From VAXT01 sp963698015 (lineage in GTDB: Bacteria > Actinomycetota > Thermoleophilia > Gaiellales > Gaiellaceae), in the NCBI GenBank assembly GCA_963698015.1, contig OY969109.1:1178001-1242000 (forward strand): DNA of 64,000 bases, read 5' to 3'. The position numbers were made by a program, and so were the translations under genes. The notes under the pieces were generated by a model. It had not been told where the DNA came from and made no database searches. It saw nothing but the letters and a program-made list of their open reading frames with translations. Positions within the stretch are counted from its first letter, which is position 1; the number at the start of each line of letters is the position of its first letter. This document shows positions 26,064-35,450 of the stretch, piece by piece.

Positions 26064-27035
26064 CTACCCGCCTTCCCAGGCTTCCAGGAGCGCCGCCTCG
26101 CGTGCGGGGGAGAGGCCGGCGGCCTCGGTCGTCTCGGCGAGCTCGAGTGTCGCTGTGATGGTCTCCGCGAGCGGCCGGTGCGTGAGGCCGGTCTGAGCCG
26201 CCCTGGAGATGTCGGCGCGGTGTAGCCCCCTGTCTGCCTCGTCCTCGATCCACATCGGGAGGCCCATCCATTGCTCGATGCCCTGATCGAGAAGGAACTG
26301 GCCGTCGATCCAGACAAAGGTCGCATCGGAGCTCGAGACGTCGCGACAGGTCTCCAACAGGTCGGACCAGCTGACACCCTCGTTCACGGCGTTCAGCTCG
26401 CCGCCGTCGCCGCGTTCGCACAGCCCGACCATCCAGCTCGCGAGGTCGCGCACATCGATGAACTGGACGCGGTCCTCCGGCGGCGCGGGAGCCGCCACCT
26501 GGCCGCCGCGTGCGACGCGGTGTGGCCAGTACGTGAAGCGCCCGGTCGGGTCGTGCGGGCCGACGATGAGCCCGGGCCTGACGTTCGCGTGAGAGTCGGG
26601 AAACGTTTCGGCGACGGCCCGCTCCGCGAGCGCTTTGAGCGCGCCGTAGTTAGAGAAGTCCTCGAGCAGGCGGTCGTCGGGCATGTCGCCGAGCTCCTCG
26701 AGCGCATCGCCCTCGACCATCGTCTTGCTGCGGTCGGCATAGACGGACAGGCTCGAGACGAACAGGTAGAAGCCGACGGATTCGGCGAGCTTCTCGGCCG
26801 ACGCCCGGACGACGCCTGGCACGTAGCCGCTCGGATCGACGACCGCGTCCCACGTTCGGCCGGTGAGCTTGGACAAGTCGTGCTCGCGATCGCCGTGCAG
26901 CTTCTCGACCTCGGGGAAGAGGTCCGCATTCGTCTGGCCGCGGTTGAAGAGGGTGACCTCGTGGCCGCGTGCCAGGGCCGCTTCGACCGTCGCGCGGCCC
27001 AGGAACTTCGTCCCGCCGAGCACCAGGAGCTTCAT
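26064..27035 (-). CDS. NAD-dependent epimerase/dehydratase-like protein
   Basis: 323 residues, extended SDR type. NAD-binding glycine motif LGGTKFLG near the N-terminus, VVDPSGYVPG, a Ser-Tyr-Lys-like centre that is degenerate (SSLSVYADRS, then SNYGALKALAE with the YxxxK), and RPGLIVGPHDPTGRFTYW. The pattern matches CSP41/isoflavone-reductase-like relatives rather than sugar epimerases with known substrate. Ends 10 bases before the thioesterase. Confidence 0.85.
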   Translation of the reverse strand: MKLLVLGGTKFLGRATVEAALARGHEVTLFNRGQTNADLFPEVEKLHGDREHDLSKLTGRTWDAVVDPSGYVPGVVRASAEKLAESVGFYLFVSSLSVYADRSKTMVEGDALEELGDMPDDRLLEDFSNYGALKALAERAVAETFPDSHANVRPGLIVGPHDPTGRFTYWPHRVARGGQVAAPAPPEDRVQFIDVRDLASWMVGLCERGDGGELNAVNEGVSWSDLLETCRDVSSSDATFVWIDGQFLLDQGIEQWMGLPMWIEDEADRGLHRADISRAAQTGLTHRPLAETITATLELAETTEAAGLSPAREAALLEAWEGG

Positions 27036-27052
27036 GGTGGGAACGCTATCCG

Positions 27053-27108
27053 TCCACAGGCTGTGGATTTTTGACTGGACTGTCTGAAAGGGAGTAGGTT
27101 GGCCATCG
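27053..27108 (+). promoter_or_regulatory. Promoter and palindrome between divergent genes
   Basis: TCCACAG-g-CTGTGGA at 27053-27067 is a 7-bp inverted repeat. Immediately after it come a -35 TTGACT (27071-27076), an 18-base spacer and a -10 TAGGTT (27095-27100) on the plus strand. The start point should fall at about 27107, on the GTG at 27108. Confidence 0.55.
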
Positions 27109-27374
27109 TGAGGTTGCGCGCGCTGAGTGAAGCCGAGGCTTACGCGCGGTGCTACGGCGAAGGCGACGAGAACGTGCGCTTCGTCAATATGGAGCCGCGC
27201 CGGCCGCGCCTGTTCTATGGAGTGTCGGGCGAGGACCTGCGGCTTGCGTTCGAGACGAGGCTCCAGAGCCGGGAGCCCGCGCACGAGACGATCGCCGAGG
27301 TGCTCGCGGAGGCGGTTCCGGATTCCGCTTCGGACCCTGCGTCGAACGGCCACAAACCGGCCGCCGCCGCCTAG
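27108..27374 (+). CDS. Conserved hypothetical protein
   Basis: 88 residues from GTG 27108; a TTG 9 bases upstream is in frame but would fall inside the promoter. Charged, with RLRALSEAEAYARCYGEGDENV and PRRPRLFYGVSGEDLRLAFE, and an alanine-rich tail. No motif known to me. The good promoter and predicted leaderless start support it as a gene. Divergent from the epimerase-like gene and upstream of the glycosylase-Nudix fusion. Confidence 0.6.
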   Translation: MRLRALSEAEAYARCYGEGDENVRFVNMEPRRPRLFYGVSGEDLRLAFETRLQSREPAHETIAEVLAEAVPDSASDPASNGHKPAAAA

Positions 27375-27421
27375 TCAGGTACCCCCAACCTCCTCCCCAC
27401 TGCGATCGTAACGAGGAAGTC

Positions 27422-28423
27422 GTGGCACGTGGGAAACGCAATCGTGCCGACATTGCGCCAACGGCCAGCGCGGTCCCGGATGTGCTCGGGCCCGGGCTCG
27501 ATGTCGTCTTCTGCGGCATCAATCCCGGGCGCGTGTCGCACGCCGCTCACGCCCATTTCGCGAATCCGCGCAACGACTTCTGGCGACTGCTCCACGACGC
27601 CGGGCTGACGCCGAGGCTGCTCGAGCCGAGCGAGCAGTTCGAGTTGCTCGACTACGGCGTCGGCGCCACCAACGCAGCCGCCCGCACGACGCCGGGGTCG
27701 AGCGACCTGCGCCGCGCAGACTTCGCCGACGCCGCGGGCCGCCTGAGGCGCATCGCCCTCGAGCTCCGGCCGCGCGCGATCGCGTTCGTCGGCAAGGAGG
27801 CGTACCGCGGCGCGTTTGGAACGCGGGCCGAGCACGGCCCCCAGGAGCGAACGATCGGCGACGTCGGCCTTTTCGTCCTCCCCTCGACCTCGCCCGCGAA
27901 CGCAGCGGTCCCGTACGCCGAGCGGCTCACGTGGTTCCGCGACCTCACCGACTGGCTCGAGCCCGTCGACCGGATCGCGGTCCGCGCGCTCGTCGTCGAC
28001 GAGGAGCGGCGCACGCTGCTCGTCAAGTTCCGCGACGACGAAGGCCAGGTCTGGTGGACCACGCCCGGAGGCGGCATCGACGAGGGCGAGGACCTCGAGG
28101 CGGCCCTGCGCCGCGAGCTCGCCGAGGAGCTCGGGCTCGACGACTTCGACCTCGGCCCGGAGATCTGGACGCGCGAGCACACGTTTGCCTGGCGCGGGAC
28201 GATTCACCGGCAGCGCGAGCGGATCTGGCTCGTCGAGATCGCACGGCACGAGCCGTCCCCGCGCGTCGATCTCGCTGCGGAGCTCGTCGTCGACGTTCGC
28301 TGGTGGACGCTCGGCGAGCTGGACGCGGCCACGGAGACGCTCGTACCCGAGCGGCTGCCGCACCTCCTCCGAGACCTGCGCGAGCAAGGCCCGCCCGCGG
28401 AGCCGTTCGACGTCGGCGTCTAG
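27422..28423 (+). CDS. Mismatch-specific uracil/thymine DNA glycosylase (Mug) fused to a Nudix hydrolase
   Basis: 333 residues, GTG start. Residues 22-178 are a Mug/TDG-like glycosylase: FCGINPGRVSHAAHAHF (GINPG at 32-36), FANPRNDFW, and LPSTSPANAA near 153-162. Residues 184-333 are a Nudix hydrolase with a complete Nudix box at 217-239 (G-x5-E-x7-RE-x2-EE-x-G). One half would remove damaged or mispaired bases from DNA, the other would cleanse a damaged nucleotide or another NDP-X. No frameshift is needed to join them. The TAG stop shares its bases with the convergent gene (CTAG). Confidence 0.9.
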   Translation: MARGKRNRADIAPTASAVPDVLGPGLDVVFCGINPGRVSHAAHAHFANPRNDFWRLLHDAGLTPRLLEPSEQFELLDYGVGATNAAARTTPGSSDLRRADFADAAGRLRRIALELRPRAIAFVGKEAYRGAFGTRAEHGPQERTIGDVGLFVLPSTSPANAAVPYAERLTWFRDLTDWLEPVDRIAVRALVVDEERRTLLVKFRDDEGQVWWTTPGGGIDEGEDLEAALRRELAEELGLDDFDLGPEIWTREHTFAWRGTIHRQRERIWLVEIARHEPSPRVDLAAELVVDVRWWTLGELDAATETLVPERLPHLLRDLREQGPPAEPFDVGV

Positions 28424-28848
28424 TCGCCCACGCCGATCGCGGCCAGGAACACGAGCACGACCGTCGTCACCGCCAGCGCCCCGTGCCCCGCGACGATCGC
28501 CACTGGGAAGTGCTGCTCGGCCGGCATCGCCGGATCCACGGTTTGCGCCGCCGTTCCCTGCTGCCGGCGTCGCCACCAGATCGCGAACATCGTCCAACCG
28601 AGGAGTGCGACCACGACGAGGATTGCGAACGCGATCCAGGCGAGCGCGTCGGAGCCCGTCGCCACGAAGATGATCCAGAGCACGAGCCCGGTCGCGGCCA
28701 GCGCGAAGTGGCCGAGGATCAGACCAGGCCGGATTCTCGACCCGGGCTCGCGAGCCTGCTGCATGCCGCCGCGCGCGACCCAGATCGAAAGCAGGACGAA
28801 ACCGCCGACTGCCGTGAGAAGCCACGCGATGAGCGCGATCCAGTCCAT
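28420..28848 (-). CDS. Four-helix membrane protein, unknown function
   Basis: 142 residues with four predicted membrane helices (about 5-25, 46-65, 68-90 and 117-137) and a short charged loop WWRRRQQG. No recognised domain. Stop shared with the convergent glycosylase-Nudix gene at CTAG. It stands alone between that gene and nadE. Confidence 0.75.
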   Translation of the reverse strand: MDWIALIAWLLTAVGGFVLLSIWVARGGMQQAREPGSRIRPGLILGHFALAATGLVLWIIFVATGSDALAWIAFAILVVVALLGWTMFAIWWRRRQQGTAAQTVDPAMPAEQHFPVAIVAGHGALAVTTVVLVFLAAIGVGD

Positions 28849-28919
28849 GGTCCCTCCTCGTTCGTGGGAATCGGAGAAACCTATTCCCAGCTGGAGCAGA
28901 TTTCAGCCGCGCCAGCGCG

Positions 28920-30635
28920 CTAACCGCGCCAGCGGTTGGTGATAGGCAGGCGCCAGTCGCGGCCGAACGCCTTCGGGCGCAACTTCACACCAGGAGGCGC
29001 CTGTCGCCGCTTGTACTCGGCGCGGTCGATCATCGCGAGCGCGCGGTCGACGACCTCAGGGTCGAATCCGTCGTTCGTCAGGTCCTCGCGCGACTGGTCG
29101 AGCTCGACGTACGCCTCGAGCACCCGGTCGAGCTCCCCGTAGGGCGGCAGCGAGTCCTCGTCGAGCTGGTCGGCGCGAAGCTCCGCACTCGGCGGGCGCT
29201 CGATGATCGAGGCCGGGATCAGCTCCCGACCCGCTCGCTCGTTCAGATGCCGGGCCAGCCGGAACACGTCCGTCTTGTACACGTCCTTGAGGAGCGCGAA
29301 TCCTCCGGCCATGTCCCCGTAGAGCGTGGCGTAGCCGACGGAGAGCTCGGACTTGTTCCCGGTCGCGACGACGAGCCAGCCGAACTTGTTCGAGAGCGCC
29401 ATCAACATCACGCCGCGAATGCGCGCCTGGATGTTCTCCTCGGTCAGATCCGGCTCGCGATCGCGGAACGGCTCGGCCAGTGTCTCGAGGAAGTCCTGAA
29501 CGAGCGGCTCGATCGGCAGCTCGAGGAAGTCGGTCCCCAGCCGCTCGGCGAGGAGCCTTGCGTCGCTCCGCGTCCCCTCCGAGCTGAACTGCGACGGCAT
29601 CGACACGCAGTGCACGCGCTCCGGCCCGAGCGCCTCGCAGGCGATAGCCGCCGTCAACGCCGAGTCGATCCCGCCGGACACGCTGACGACGACCTCGCGG
29701 AAACCGTTCTTGTCGACGTAGTCGCGCAACCCGAGCTCGAGCGCGAGCCGCATCGATTCGAGCTCGTCGAGCAGCGGCGCGACCGTTCCAGATACCCGCT
29801 CCGCAGGCGGACGCGGAGCGCCCACGTGCACGACGGGGAGCTCCGGGACAGCCTCCCGCTCGCTCTCCAGCGAGCGCCGGCGCACGTCGCGCAGGCGCCG
29901 TCCGACCGCCTCCTCCGGCTCGACGTCGACCACGAGCAGCGCCTCCTCGAAGCCGGGTGCGCGCGCGAGCACCTCCCCCTCGTCGTCGAGCACGACCGAG
30001 TGCCCGTCGAAGACCAACTCGTCTTGCGCCCCGACCGCATTCACGAAGGCGACGTAGCAGACGTTGTCGCGCGCACGCGTCTGCAGCATCTGCTCGCGCT
30101 CGCGCTCCTTGCCGACGTGGAACGGCGACGCGGAGATGTTGACGATCAGCTGCGCACCGGCGAGCGCGAGATCGGTCGCGGGCGGCCCGGGCTGCCAGAT
30201 GTCCTCGCAGACCGTCGGCCCCATCAGCACGTCGCCGTGCTCGAGGAGGAAGAGGTCGCGGCCGGGCGCGAAGTAGCGGTGCTCGTCGAAGACGCCGTAG
30301 TTCGGGAGGAAGCGCTTCCGGTAGAGCGCCTTCACCTCGCCGCCGGCGCAGACGGCGCACACGTTGTAGAGGTCGCGGTCGAGGTGGGGAGTGCCGACGA
30401 AGGCGACGATGCCGCGCGTCTCGCGTGCGATCTGCGCAAGCGACTCCTCGGCGGCCTGGACGAAGCTGGGGCGGAGCAGGAGATCCTCCGGGGGATACCC
30501 GGTGATCGCGAGCTCGGGGAAGAGGACGACGTCTGCGCCGGCCTCCTTCGCCTCGGCCAGCCGCGCGAGGATCCGATCCCGGTTCCCGTCGAGGTCTCCG
30601 ACCGTCGTGTTGATCTGAGCGAGCGCGAGTCGCAT
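28920..30635 (-). CDS. nadE: Glutamine-dependent NAD+ synthetase
   Basis: Last step of NAD synthesis, amidating nicotinate adenine dinucleotide, 571 residues. The N-terminal nitrilase-type glutaminase has the Glu-Lys-Cys triad in FPELAITGYP, YRKRFLPNYG and GPTVCEDIW. The C-terminal synthetase has the PP-loop VSGGIDSALTA, then ATGNKSELSVGYATLYGDMAGGF. Both domains are complete, so ammonia is channelled internally. ATG start. A NadM-like adenylyltransferase lies 9 kb away. Confidence 0.97.
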   Translation of the reverse strand: MRLALAQINTTVGDLDGNRDRILARLAEAKEAGADVVLFPELAITGYPPEDLLLRPSFVQAAEESLAQIARETRGIVAFVGTPHLDRDLYNVCAVCAGGEVKALYRKRFLPNYGVFDEHRYFAPGRDLFLLEHGDVLMGPTVCEDIWQPGPPATDLALAGAQLIVNISASPFHVGKEREREQMLQTRARDNVCYVAFVNAVGAQDELVFDGHSVVLDDEGEVLARAPGFEEALLVVDVEPEEAVGRRLRDVRRRSLESEREAVPELPVVHVGAPRPPAERVSGTVAPLLDELESMRLALELGLRDYVDKNGFREVVVSVSGGIDSALTAAIACEALGPERVHCVSMPSQFSSEGTRSDARLLAERLGTDFLELPIEPLVQDFLETLAEPFRDREPDLTEENIQARIRGVMLMALSNKFGWLVVATGNKSELSVGYATLYGDMAGGFALLKDVYKTDVFRLARHLNERAGRELIPASIIERPPSAELRADQLDEDSLPPYGELDRVLEAYVELDQSREDLTNDGFDPEVVDRALAMIDRAEYKRRQAPPGVKLRPKAFGRDWRLPITNRWRG

Positions 30636-30674
30636 AGGTTTTCGACTGCGAGTCTAAAACATACTCTACCTCCG

Positions 30675-31343
30675 ATGGAGACCCTCACGATCAGCGCTCG
30701 GTTCAACGGCCCCGACGGCTCGGCCAACGGCGGCTACACCTGCGGGCGGATCGCCGCGCTCCTCGACGGGAGCGTTGAGGTGACCCTGCGCTCGCCGCCG
30801 CCGCTCGAGCGAGCGCTCGACGTCGAGCGCGACCGTGACGGCCTGCGGGCCCTCGACGGCGAGACCCTCGTCGCGGAGGCCGTGCCCGGCTCGGTCGACC
30901 TCGACCTGCCGACGGCGCCGTCCTGGGACGAGGCCGCGAGAGCCGCGGCGCGCTATCCGGGCTTCGCCAAGCACGCGTTTCCGCGCTGCTTCGTCTGCGG
31001 CCCGGAACGCGAACCGGGCGACGGCCTGCGCGTCTTCGCCGGTCCGCTCGGCGACGGGCGCTTCGCCGCCACGTGGACGCCGTCCGATGTTCGCCCGGAG
31101 CTTGTCTGGGCGGCGCTCGACTGTCCCGGCGCGATCGCAGTCGGCTTCCCGGATCGCGGAGAGACGCTGCTCGGCCGCTTCGCGGTCACGATCGTCGAGC
31201 TTCCGGAGCCGGCGGAGCCCTGCGTCGTGCTCGCCTGGCCGCTCGGCGAGGACGGTCGGAAGCTCTTCGCGGCGACGGCCCTCTTCGGCGAGAACGGACG
31301 ACCGCGGGCCTGGGCGCGCGCGACCTGGATCGCGCCTTCCTAG
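30675..31343 (+). CDS. Conserved hypothetical protein with CFVCGP motif, possibly hotdog fold
   Basis: 222 residues. The most striking feature is FPRCFVCGPEREPGDGLRVF near residue 105, a motif I associate with thioesterase-like hotdog proteins, followed by VWAALDCPGAIAVGF. The N-terminal half (GGYTCGRIAALLDG, VEVTLRSPPPLERAL) also fits a hotdog strand pattern. Function is not known. Divergent from nadE with 39 bases between; ends on a CTAG shared with the convergent SDR gene. Confidence 0.72.
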   Translation: METLTISARFNGPDGSANGGYTCGRIAALLDGSVEVTLRSPPPLERALDVERDRDGLRALDGETLVAEAVPGSVDLDLPTAPSWDEAARAAARYPGFAKHAFPRCFVCGPEREPGDGLRVFAGPLGDGRFAATWTPSDVRPELVWAALDCPGAIAVGFPDRGETLLGRFAVTIVELPEPAEPCVVLAWPLGEDGRKLFAATALFGENGRPRAWARATWIAPS

Positions 31344-32083
31344 CGCTGTAGGCGAATCGCGTTCAGATCGTTCGCCTCGATCTCGTCCGCGCGGGCGATA
31401 AGATCCTCGATGTCGTCGTGCTCCGCGTGGATGTACCGCCCGGCGAGCGCGTCCGCTCGGCCCGAGGCGAGGACGCGCACGAGCCGCGGCGCGAGCTCCG
31501 GCGGCGTCCAGGGAAGATCGTCTCCCCAATGGTCGGTCATCGCCGTCTTCACGAGGCCCGGGCTGAAGAAGAAGACCGGGATCCGCCCACGCAGCTCATT
31601 CGCCAGCGTCTCGCCGTAGCGGCACACGGCCGCCTTGCTGGTCGAGTACGCGGTGCTGCTCGAGCCCGGAAGGTACGCGGCGCCGCTCCCGGTGATGATG
31701 ATCCGGCCGCTGCCGCGCTCGAGCATCCCGGGGATCACCGTTCGGCAGCACAGGTGGACGCCGAGGACGTTGATCTCCTGCACGCGCCACCAGTCCTTCG
31801 GGTCGACCTCCCAGGTCGCGCCGTCAGGGCCGCTGACACCGGCGTTGGCCACGAGCAGCTCGACGTCGCCCGTCTCGGCCACTACGCGCTCGACTGCCTC
31901 GCGGTCGGAGACGTCGAGCTCGATCGCCCGGCCGCCGATCTCGTTCGCTACCGCGTCGACCTGCTCGCGGCTGCGAGCGGCGACGACGACCGACCAGCCG
32001 TCCTGCGCCAGCTCGCGGGCGATGCCCGCGCCGATTCCGCGTCCGCCTCCTGTGACGAGTGCTGTTCCACGATCAGACGGCAT
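31340..32083 (-). CDS. Short-chain dehydrogenase/reductase
   Basis: 247 residues, classical SDR. Cofactor motif TGGGRGIG, NAGVSG, and the catalytic Ser-Tyr-Lys as ITGSGAAYL ... YSTSKAAV. AARSREQ after the second strand suggests NADP(H). The PG motif (FFFSPGLVKTAM) is present. The substrate is unknown. It overlaps the end of the acyl-CoA synthetase gene upstream by 11 bases, so the two are probably expressed together. Confidence 0.92.
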   Translation of the reverse strand: MPSDRGTALVTGGGRGIGAGIARELAQDGWSVVVAARSREQVDAVANEIGGRAIELDVSDREAVERVVAETGDVELLVANAGVSGPDGATWEVDPKDWWRVQEINVLGVHLCCRTVIPGMLERGSGRIIITGSGAAYLPGSSSTAYSTSKAAVCRYGETLANELRGRIPVFFFSPGLVKTAMTDHWGDDLPWTPPELAPRLVRVLASGRADALAGRYIHAEHDDIEDLIARADEIEANDLNAIRLQR

Positions 32084-33959
32084 TTGCGATCTCCTCCAGT
32101 GATTCGGGGTTTTCCAGTGACGAGAGGTCGCCCGGGTCGGAGCCGAGCGCCTGCGCGCGAACCGCCCGCCGGACGATCTTTGCGCTGCGCGTCTTCGGCA
32201 GAGCGGACACGAAGATCACTCGATCCGGCTTGAACGCCTTGCCCAGGTCGCCTGCAACCGCTGCTGCGACCTCGGCCGCAAGCGCGTCGTCGGCCTGCGT
32301 GCCGGGCGTGACCACGCAGAAGATCCACGCCACCTCGCCCTTCACGTCGTGCGGGACGCCGATCGCCGCAGCCTCTGCAACAGCCGGGTGACCGACCGCG
32401 GCAGACTCGAGCTCCGCGGGCCCGATCCGCTTGCCGGCGATGTTCAGCGTGTCGTCGGAGCGCCCGTGCAGGAACCAGTACCCGTCCCCGTCGACCGAGG
32501 CCCAGTCCCCGTGCGTCCAGATCCCGGGGAAACGGCGCCAGTACGTGTCGAGGTACCGCTCCGGGTCGCGCCAAAACCCGCGTGTCATCCCGGGGAACGG
32601 CTTGCGGCAGACGAGCTCGCCGACCTCGCCGCGCAGGGAGTTGCCCTCCGAGTCGACGACGTCCATCGCCATTCCCAGCGCAGGCCCGCCGAGCGAGCAC
32701 GCCTTGATCGGGATCGCGGGCGTCGGCGACAGGAAGCACGCGCCGACCTCTGTCCCGCCGGAGCAATTGATGATCGGGCAGCGCCCCCCGCCGACTTCCT
32801 CGAAGAGCCAGCGGTACGGGTCGGGGTTCCACGGCTCGCCGGTGGTGACGATCGTCCGCAGCGACGAGAGGTCGGTCTGCGGCTCACCGTGCGGAATCAG
32901 CGCGCGCGTCAGGGTGGGGGAGATCCCGAGCACCGACACGCGCTCCGACTCGATCAGCTTCCACAGCCGGTCCTGCGGCCAATCCGGGGCGCCCTCGGCG
33001 AAGACGAGCGTCGAGCCCATGGCGTGGCCGCCGACGACGGTCCACGGGCCCATGATCCAACCCATGTCGGTGACGAAGTGGATCCGGTCGTCCGGGCCGG
33101 AGTCGGCCTGGTAGCAGACCTCGCGCGTGATCGAGACGAGGAAGCCGCCCTGGACGTGGACGACGCCTTTCGGGGTGCCGGTCGTCCCGGACGTGTACGT
33201 GAGCAGGTACGGCGCCTCCGAGTCGAGCTCGGCGGCTGGCAGCTCGCCGGGCGAGCCTGCGACCAGCTCGTCCCAGGGCGCGACGACGACGTGCTCCACG
33301 CTCGGCGCCTCGCGCCGCGCCTCCTCGAGGATCTCGAGCATCGGCACCTCACGTCCGCGGCGCGTCGAGATGCGCGTCGTGATCGCGACCTTCGCCTCCG
33401 AGGCTTGCAGCCGCTGGGCGACTGCGGGCGCCGCGAATCCGGAGAAGATCGGCACCTGCACGGCTCCGATGTGCGCACAGGCGTGTGACGCCACCGGCAC
33501 CTCGGGGGACATCGGGAGGAAGATCGCGACGCGATCGCCTTCACGCACGCCGAGCCGGAGCAGCGCCTCGGCCAGGCGAGTCACCTCCCCCGACAGCTCG
33601 GCGAACGTCTGCTCTCGGCGCGAGCCGTCCTCGCCGAGACCGACCGACGCGATCGCGTCGGGCCTGCGCTCCGCCCAGCGATGCACGCAGTTCCTCGCGA
33701 TGTTCACCTTGCCGCCCACGAACCAGGTCGCCCACTCCGGCCCGCGCGAGAGGTCGACGACCGCGTCCCAGGGCCGCGAGAACTCGAGCCCCATGTCCTC
33801 GATCGCCGCCGGCCAGAACCATTCGGGGTCCTCCTGGGAGCGCGCGACGAGCTCCCAGTAGCCCTCGAACCCGTGCTTCCGCATGAGGCGGACGACGTTC
33901 GCCCGCTCGAGAGTGGCCGCATCCGGCTCCCAGATGAACTTCGTCGTTGCCTGCGCCAT
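32073..33959 (-). CDS. AMP-forming acyl-CoA synthetase, acetyl/propionyl/acetoacetyl-CoA synthetase-like
   Basis: 628 residues. N-terminal ACAS region, then P-loop YTSGTTGTPKG, FVTDMGWIMGPWTVVGG (acyl pocket), NCSGGTEVG, hinge GRSDDTLNIAGKRIGP and the C-terminal lysine in PKTRSAKIVRRAVR. It differs enough from the Acs at 21883-23850 to suggest another short-chain acid. Divergent from the MFS exporter across a 47-base gap with a TetR-like operator; it may therefore be under the same repressor. Confidence 0.92.
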   Translation of the reverse strand: MAQATTKFIWEPDAATLERANVVRLMRKHGFEGYWELVARSQEDPEWFWPAAIEDMGLEFSRPWDAVVDLSRGPEWATWFVGGKVNIARNCVHRWAERRPDAIASVGLGEDGSRREQTFAELSGEVTRLAEALLRLGVREGDRVAIFLPMSPEVPVASHACAHIGAVQVPIFSGFAAPAVAQRLQASEAKVAITTRISTRRGREVPMLEILEEARREAPSVEHVVVAPWDELVAGSPGELPAAELDSEAPYLLTYTSGTTGTPKGVVHVQGGFLVSITREVCYQADSGPDDRIHFVTDMGWIMGPWTVVGGHAMGSTLVFAEGAPDWPQDRLWKLIESERVSVLGISPTLTRALIPHGEPQTDLSSLRTIVTTGEPWNPDPYRWLFEEVGGGRCPIINCSGGTEVGACFLSPTPAIPIKACSLGGPALGMAMDVVDSEGNSLRGEVGELVCRKPFPGMTRGFWRDPERYLDTYWRRFPGIWTHGDWASVDGDGYWFLHGRSDDTLNIAGKRIGPAELESAAVGHPAVAEAAAIGVPHDVKGEVAWIFCVVTPGTQADDALAAEVAAAVAGDLGKAFKPDRVIFVSALPKTRSAKIVRRAVRAQALGSDPGDLSSLENPESLEEIANAV

Positions 33960-33965
33960 CGTTCT

Positions 33966-33990
33966 GGTAACTTAGTGGGCGCTAACCACC
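33966..33990. promoter_or_regulatory. Putative TetR operator between divergent genes
   Basis: TTAGTGGGCGCTAA at 33972-33985 has TTAG/CTAA arms with GTG/CGC inner bases, extended outwards by GGT (33966) and ACC (33988). Such 14-18 bp inverted repeats are typical TetR-family sites. It lies between an acyl-CoA synthetase (minus) and an MFS-tetR operon (plus). Confidence 0.55.
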
Positions 33991-34006
33991 CGGAGGGGGT
34001 CAGGAC

Positions 34007-35447
34007 GTGCGAGCACGCATCTTCGCAGAGGAGAACCGCAAGTGGTGGACGCTGGGAGCCGTCGCGTTCGGCCTGTTCATGATCATGCTGGACAACACGG
34101 TCGTGTTCGTGGCGCTGTCCTCGATCCAGAGCGACCTCAAGATCTCGCAGTCCGAGCTCGAGTGGGTGGTCAGCGGGTACGCGCTCACGTTCGCCGTGCT
34201 CATGCTCACGGGCGGCAAGCTCGCCGACATGTTCGGTCGCCGGCGGATCTTCATCGTCGGCCTGGCGATCTTCACCGCCTCTTCCCTCGCGTGCGGCCTG
34301 GCGACCGGGGCGGGCTTCCTGATCGGCGCACGCGTCGTCCAGGGCGTGGGAGCGGCGCTGATGAACCCGGCGACGCTTTCGATCATCGTGGCCACCTTCC
34401 CTCCGCGCCAGCGCGGAACTGCGATCGGCATCTGGGTCGGCGTCTCGGCGATGGCGCTCGCGATCGGCCCGCTGATCGGCGGCATCCTCACCGAGCAGAT
34501 CAACTGGAGCTGGATCTTCTTCATCAACGTCCCGGTCGGCATCGCGGGCATCGTCGTGTCGCGTCTCTTCATCACCGAGAGCCGTGACGAGTCGAAGGAG
34601 CAGCGGCTCGACCTACCAGGATTGCTCTCATCGGCGATCGGTCTCTTCGGGCTCACGTACGCCCTGATCGAGGGCAACAACTACGGCTGGAGCTCGGGCC
34701 GAATCCTCGCCAGCTTCGCCGTCGCGGCCATTGGGCTTGTGACCTTCGTCCTGCTCGAGCACCGTCAGCGCGTGCCGATGCTCGACCTGTCGCTGTTCAA
34801 GAACTCGACCTTCTCCGGCGCGAACGTGACCATGCTGCTCGTCGCGCTCGCCATGTTCGGCGTCTTCTTCTTCAACTCGCTCTACCTCGGACAGGTGCTC
34901 GGCTACTCGCCGATCCAAACCGGCGCGGCATTCCTCCCGTTGACCGTTCTCGATCGTCTTCGTCGCCCCGCTCGCCGGTCGGTTCTCGGACAAGATCGGC
35001 TCGCGCTGGCTCATGGGTGCGGGGCTCGTCCTGCTCAGCGGCTCGCTGCTGAGCTTCTCGACCCTGGGCGTCGACTCGACCTTCTGGGACATCGTCCCTG
35101 GCCTGATTCTCGGTGGCTTCGGGATGTCGCTCGCGATGACTCCGACGACGGCGGCGGCAATGGGCTCGGTTCCCGTCGACAAGGCTGGTGTCGGCTCGGC
35201 CGTGCTGAACAGCATGAGGCAGGTCGGCGGTTCTCTCGGAATCGCCCTGATGGGCGCGATCGTCGCCTCGTCGGTGAGTGTCTTGCCAACGAGCCCTGAG
35301 TACCCGGCCCAGTTCGTCGAGGGCTACCACAACGCGCTTCACGTCGCGGCTGCGATCGCGATCGTCGGCGCCGTCGTCGCCGTGGCCACCGTCCGCAAAG
35401 TCGCGCACCCGGAACCTGAAGCGCAGCCCGCGCTCGAAGGCGCGTAA
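34007..35447 (+). CDS. MFS drug/metabolite exporter, DHA2 (EmrB/QacA) family (one frameshift as read)
   Basis: Proton-driven exporter with 14 predicted helices, about 479 residues. N-terminal LDNTVVFVALSSIQSDL is the DHA2 motif D1, GKLADMFGRRRIF is motif A and LIGARVVQGVGAALMNP is motif C-like. The frame breaks at about 34951 (an extra C in GTTCTCG); dropping it gives TVLIVFVAPLAGRFSDKIGSRW and runs on to the end (SAVLNSMRQVGGSLGIALMG). GTG start behind a strong GGAGGGGG site. Followed 3 bases later by its probable TetR repressor. Confidence 0.9.
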
Positions 35448-35450
35448 CCG

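Noticed and set aside
29247..31343. A 698-codon open frame on the plus strand over nadE
   Set aside because: Its first part is antisense to nadE; only the last 222 codons (30675 onward) show protein-like composition and were kept.
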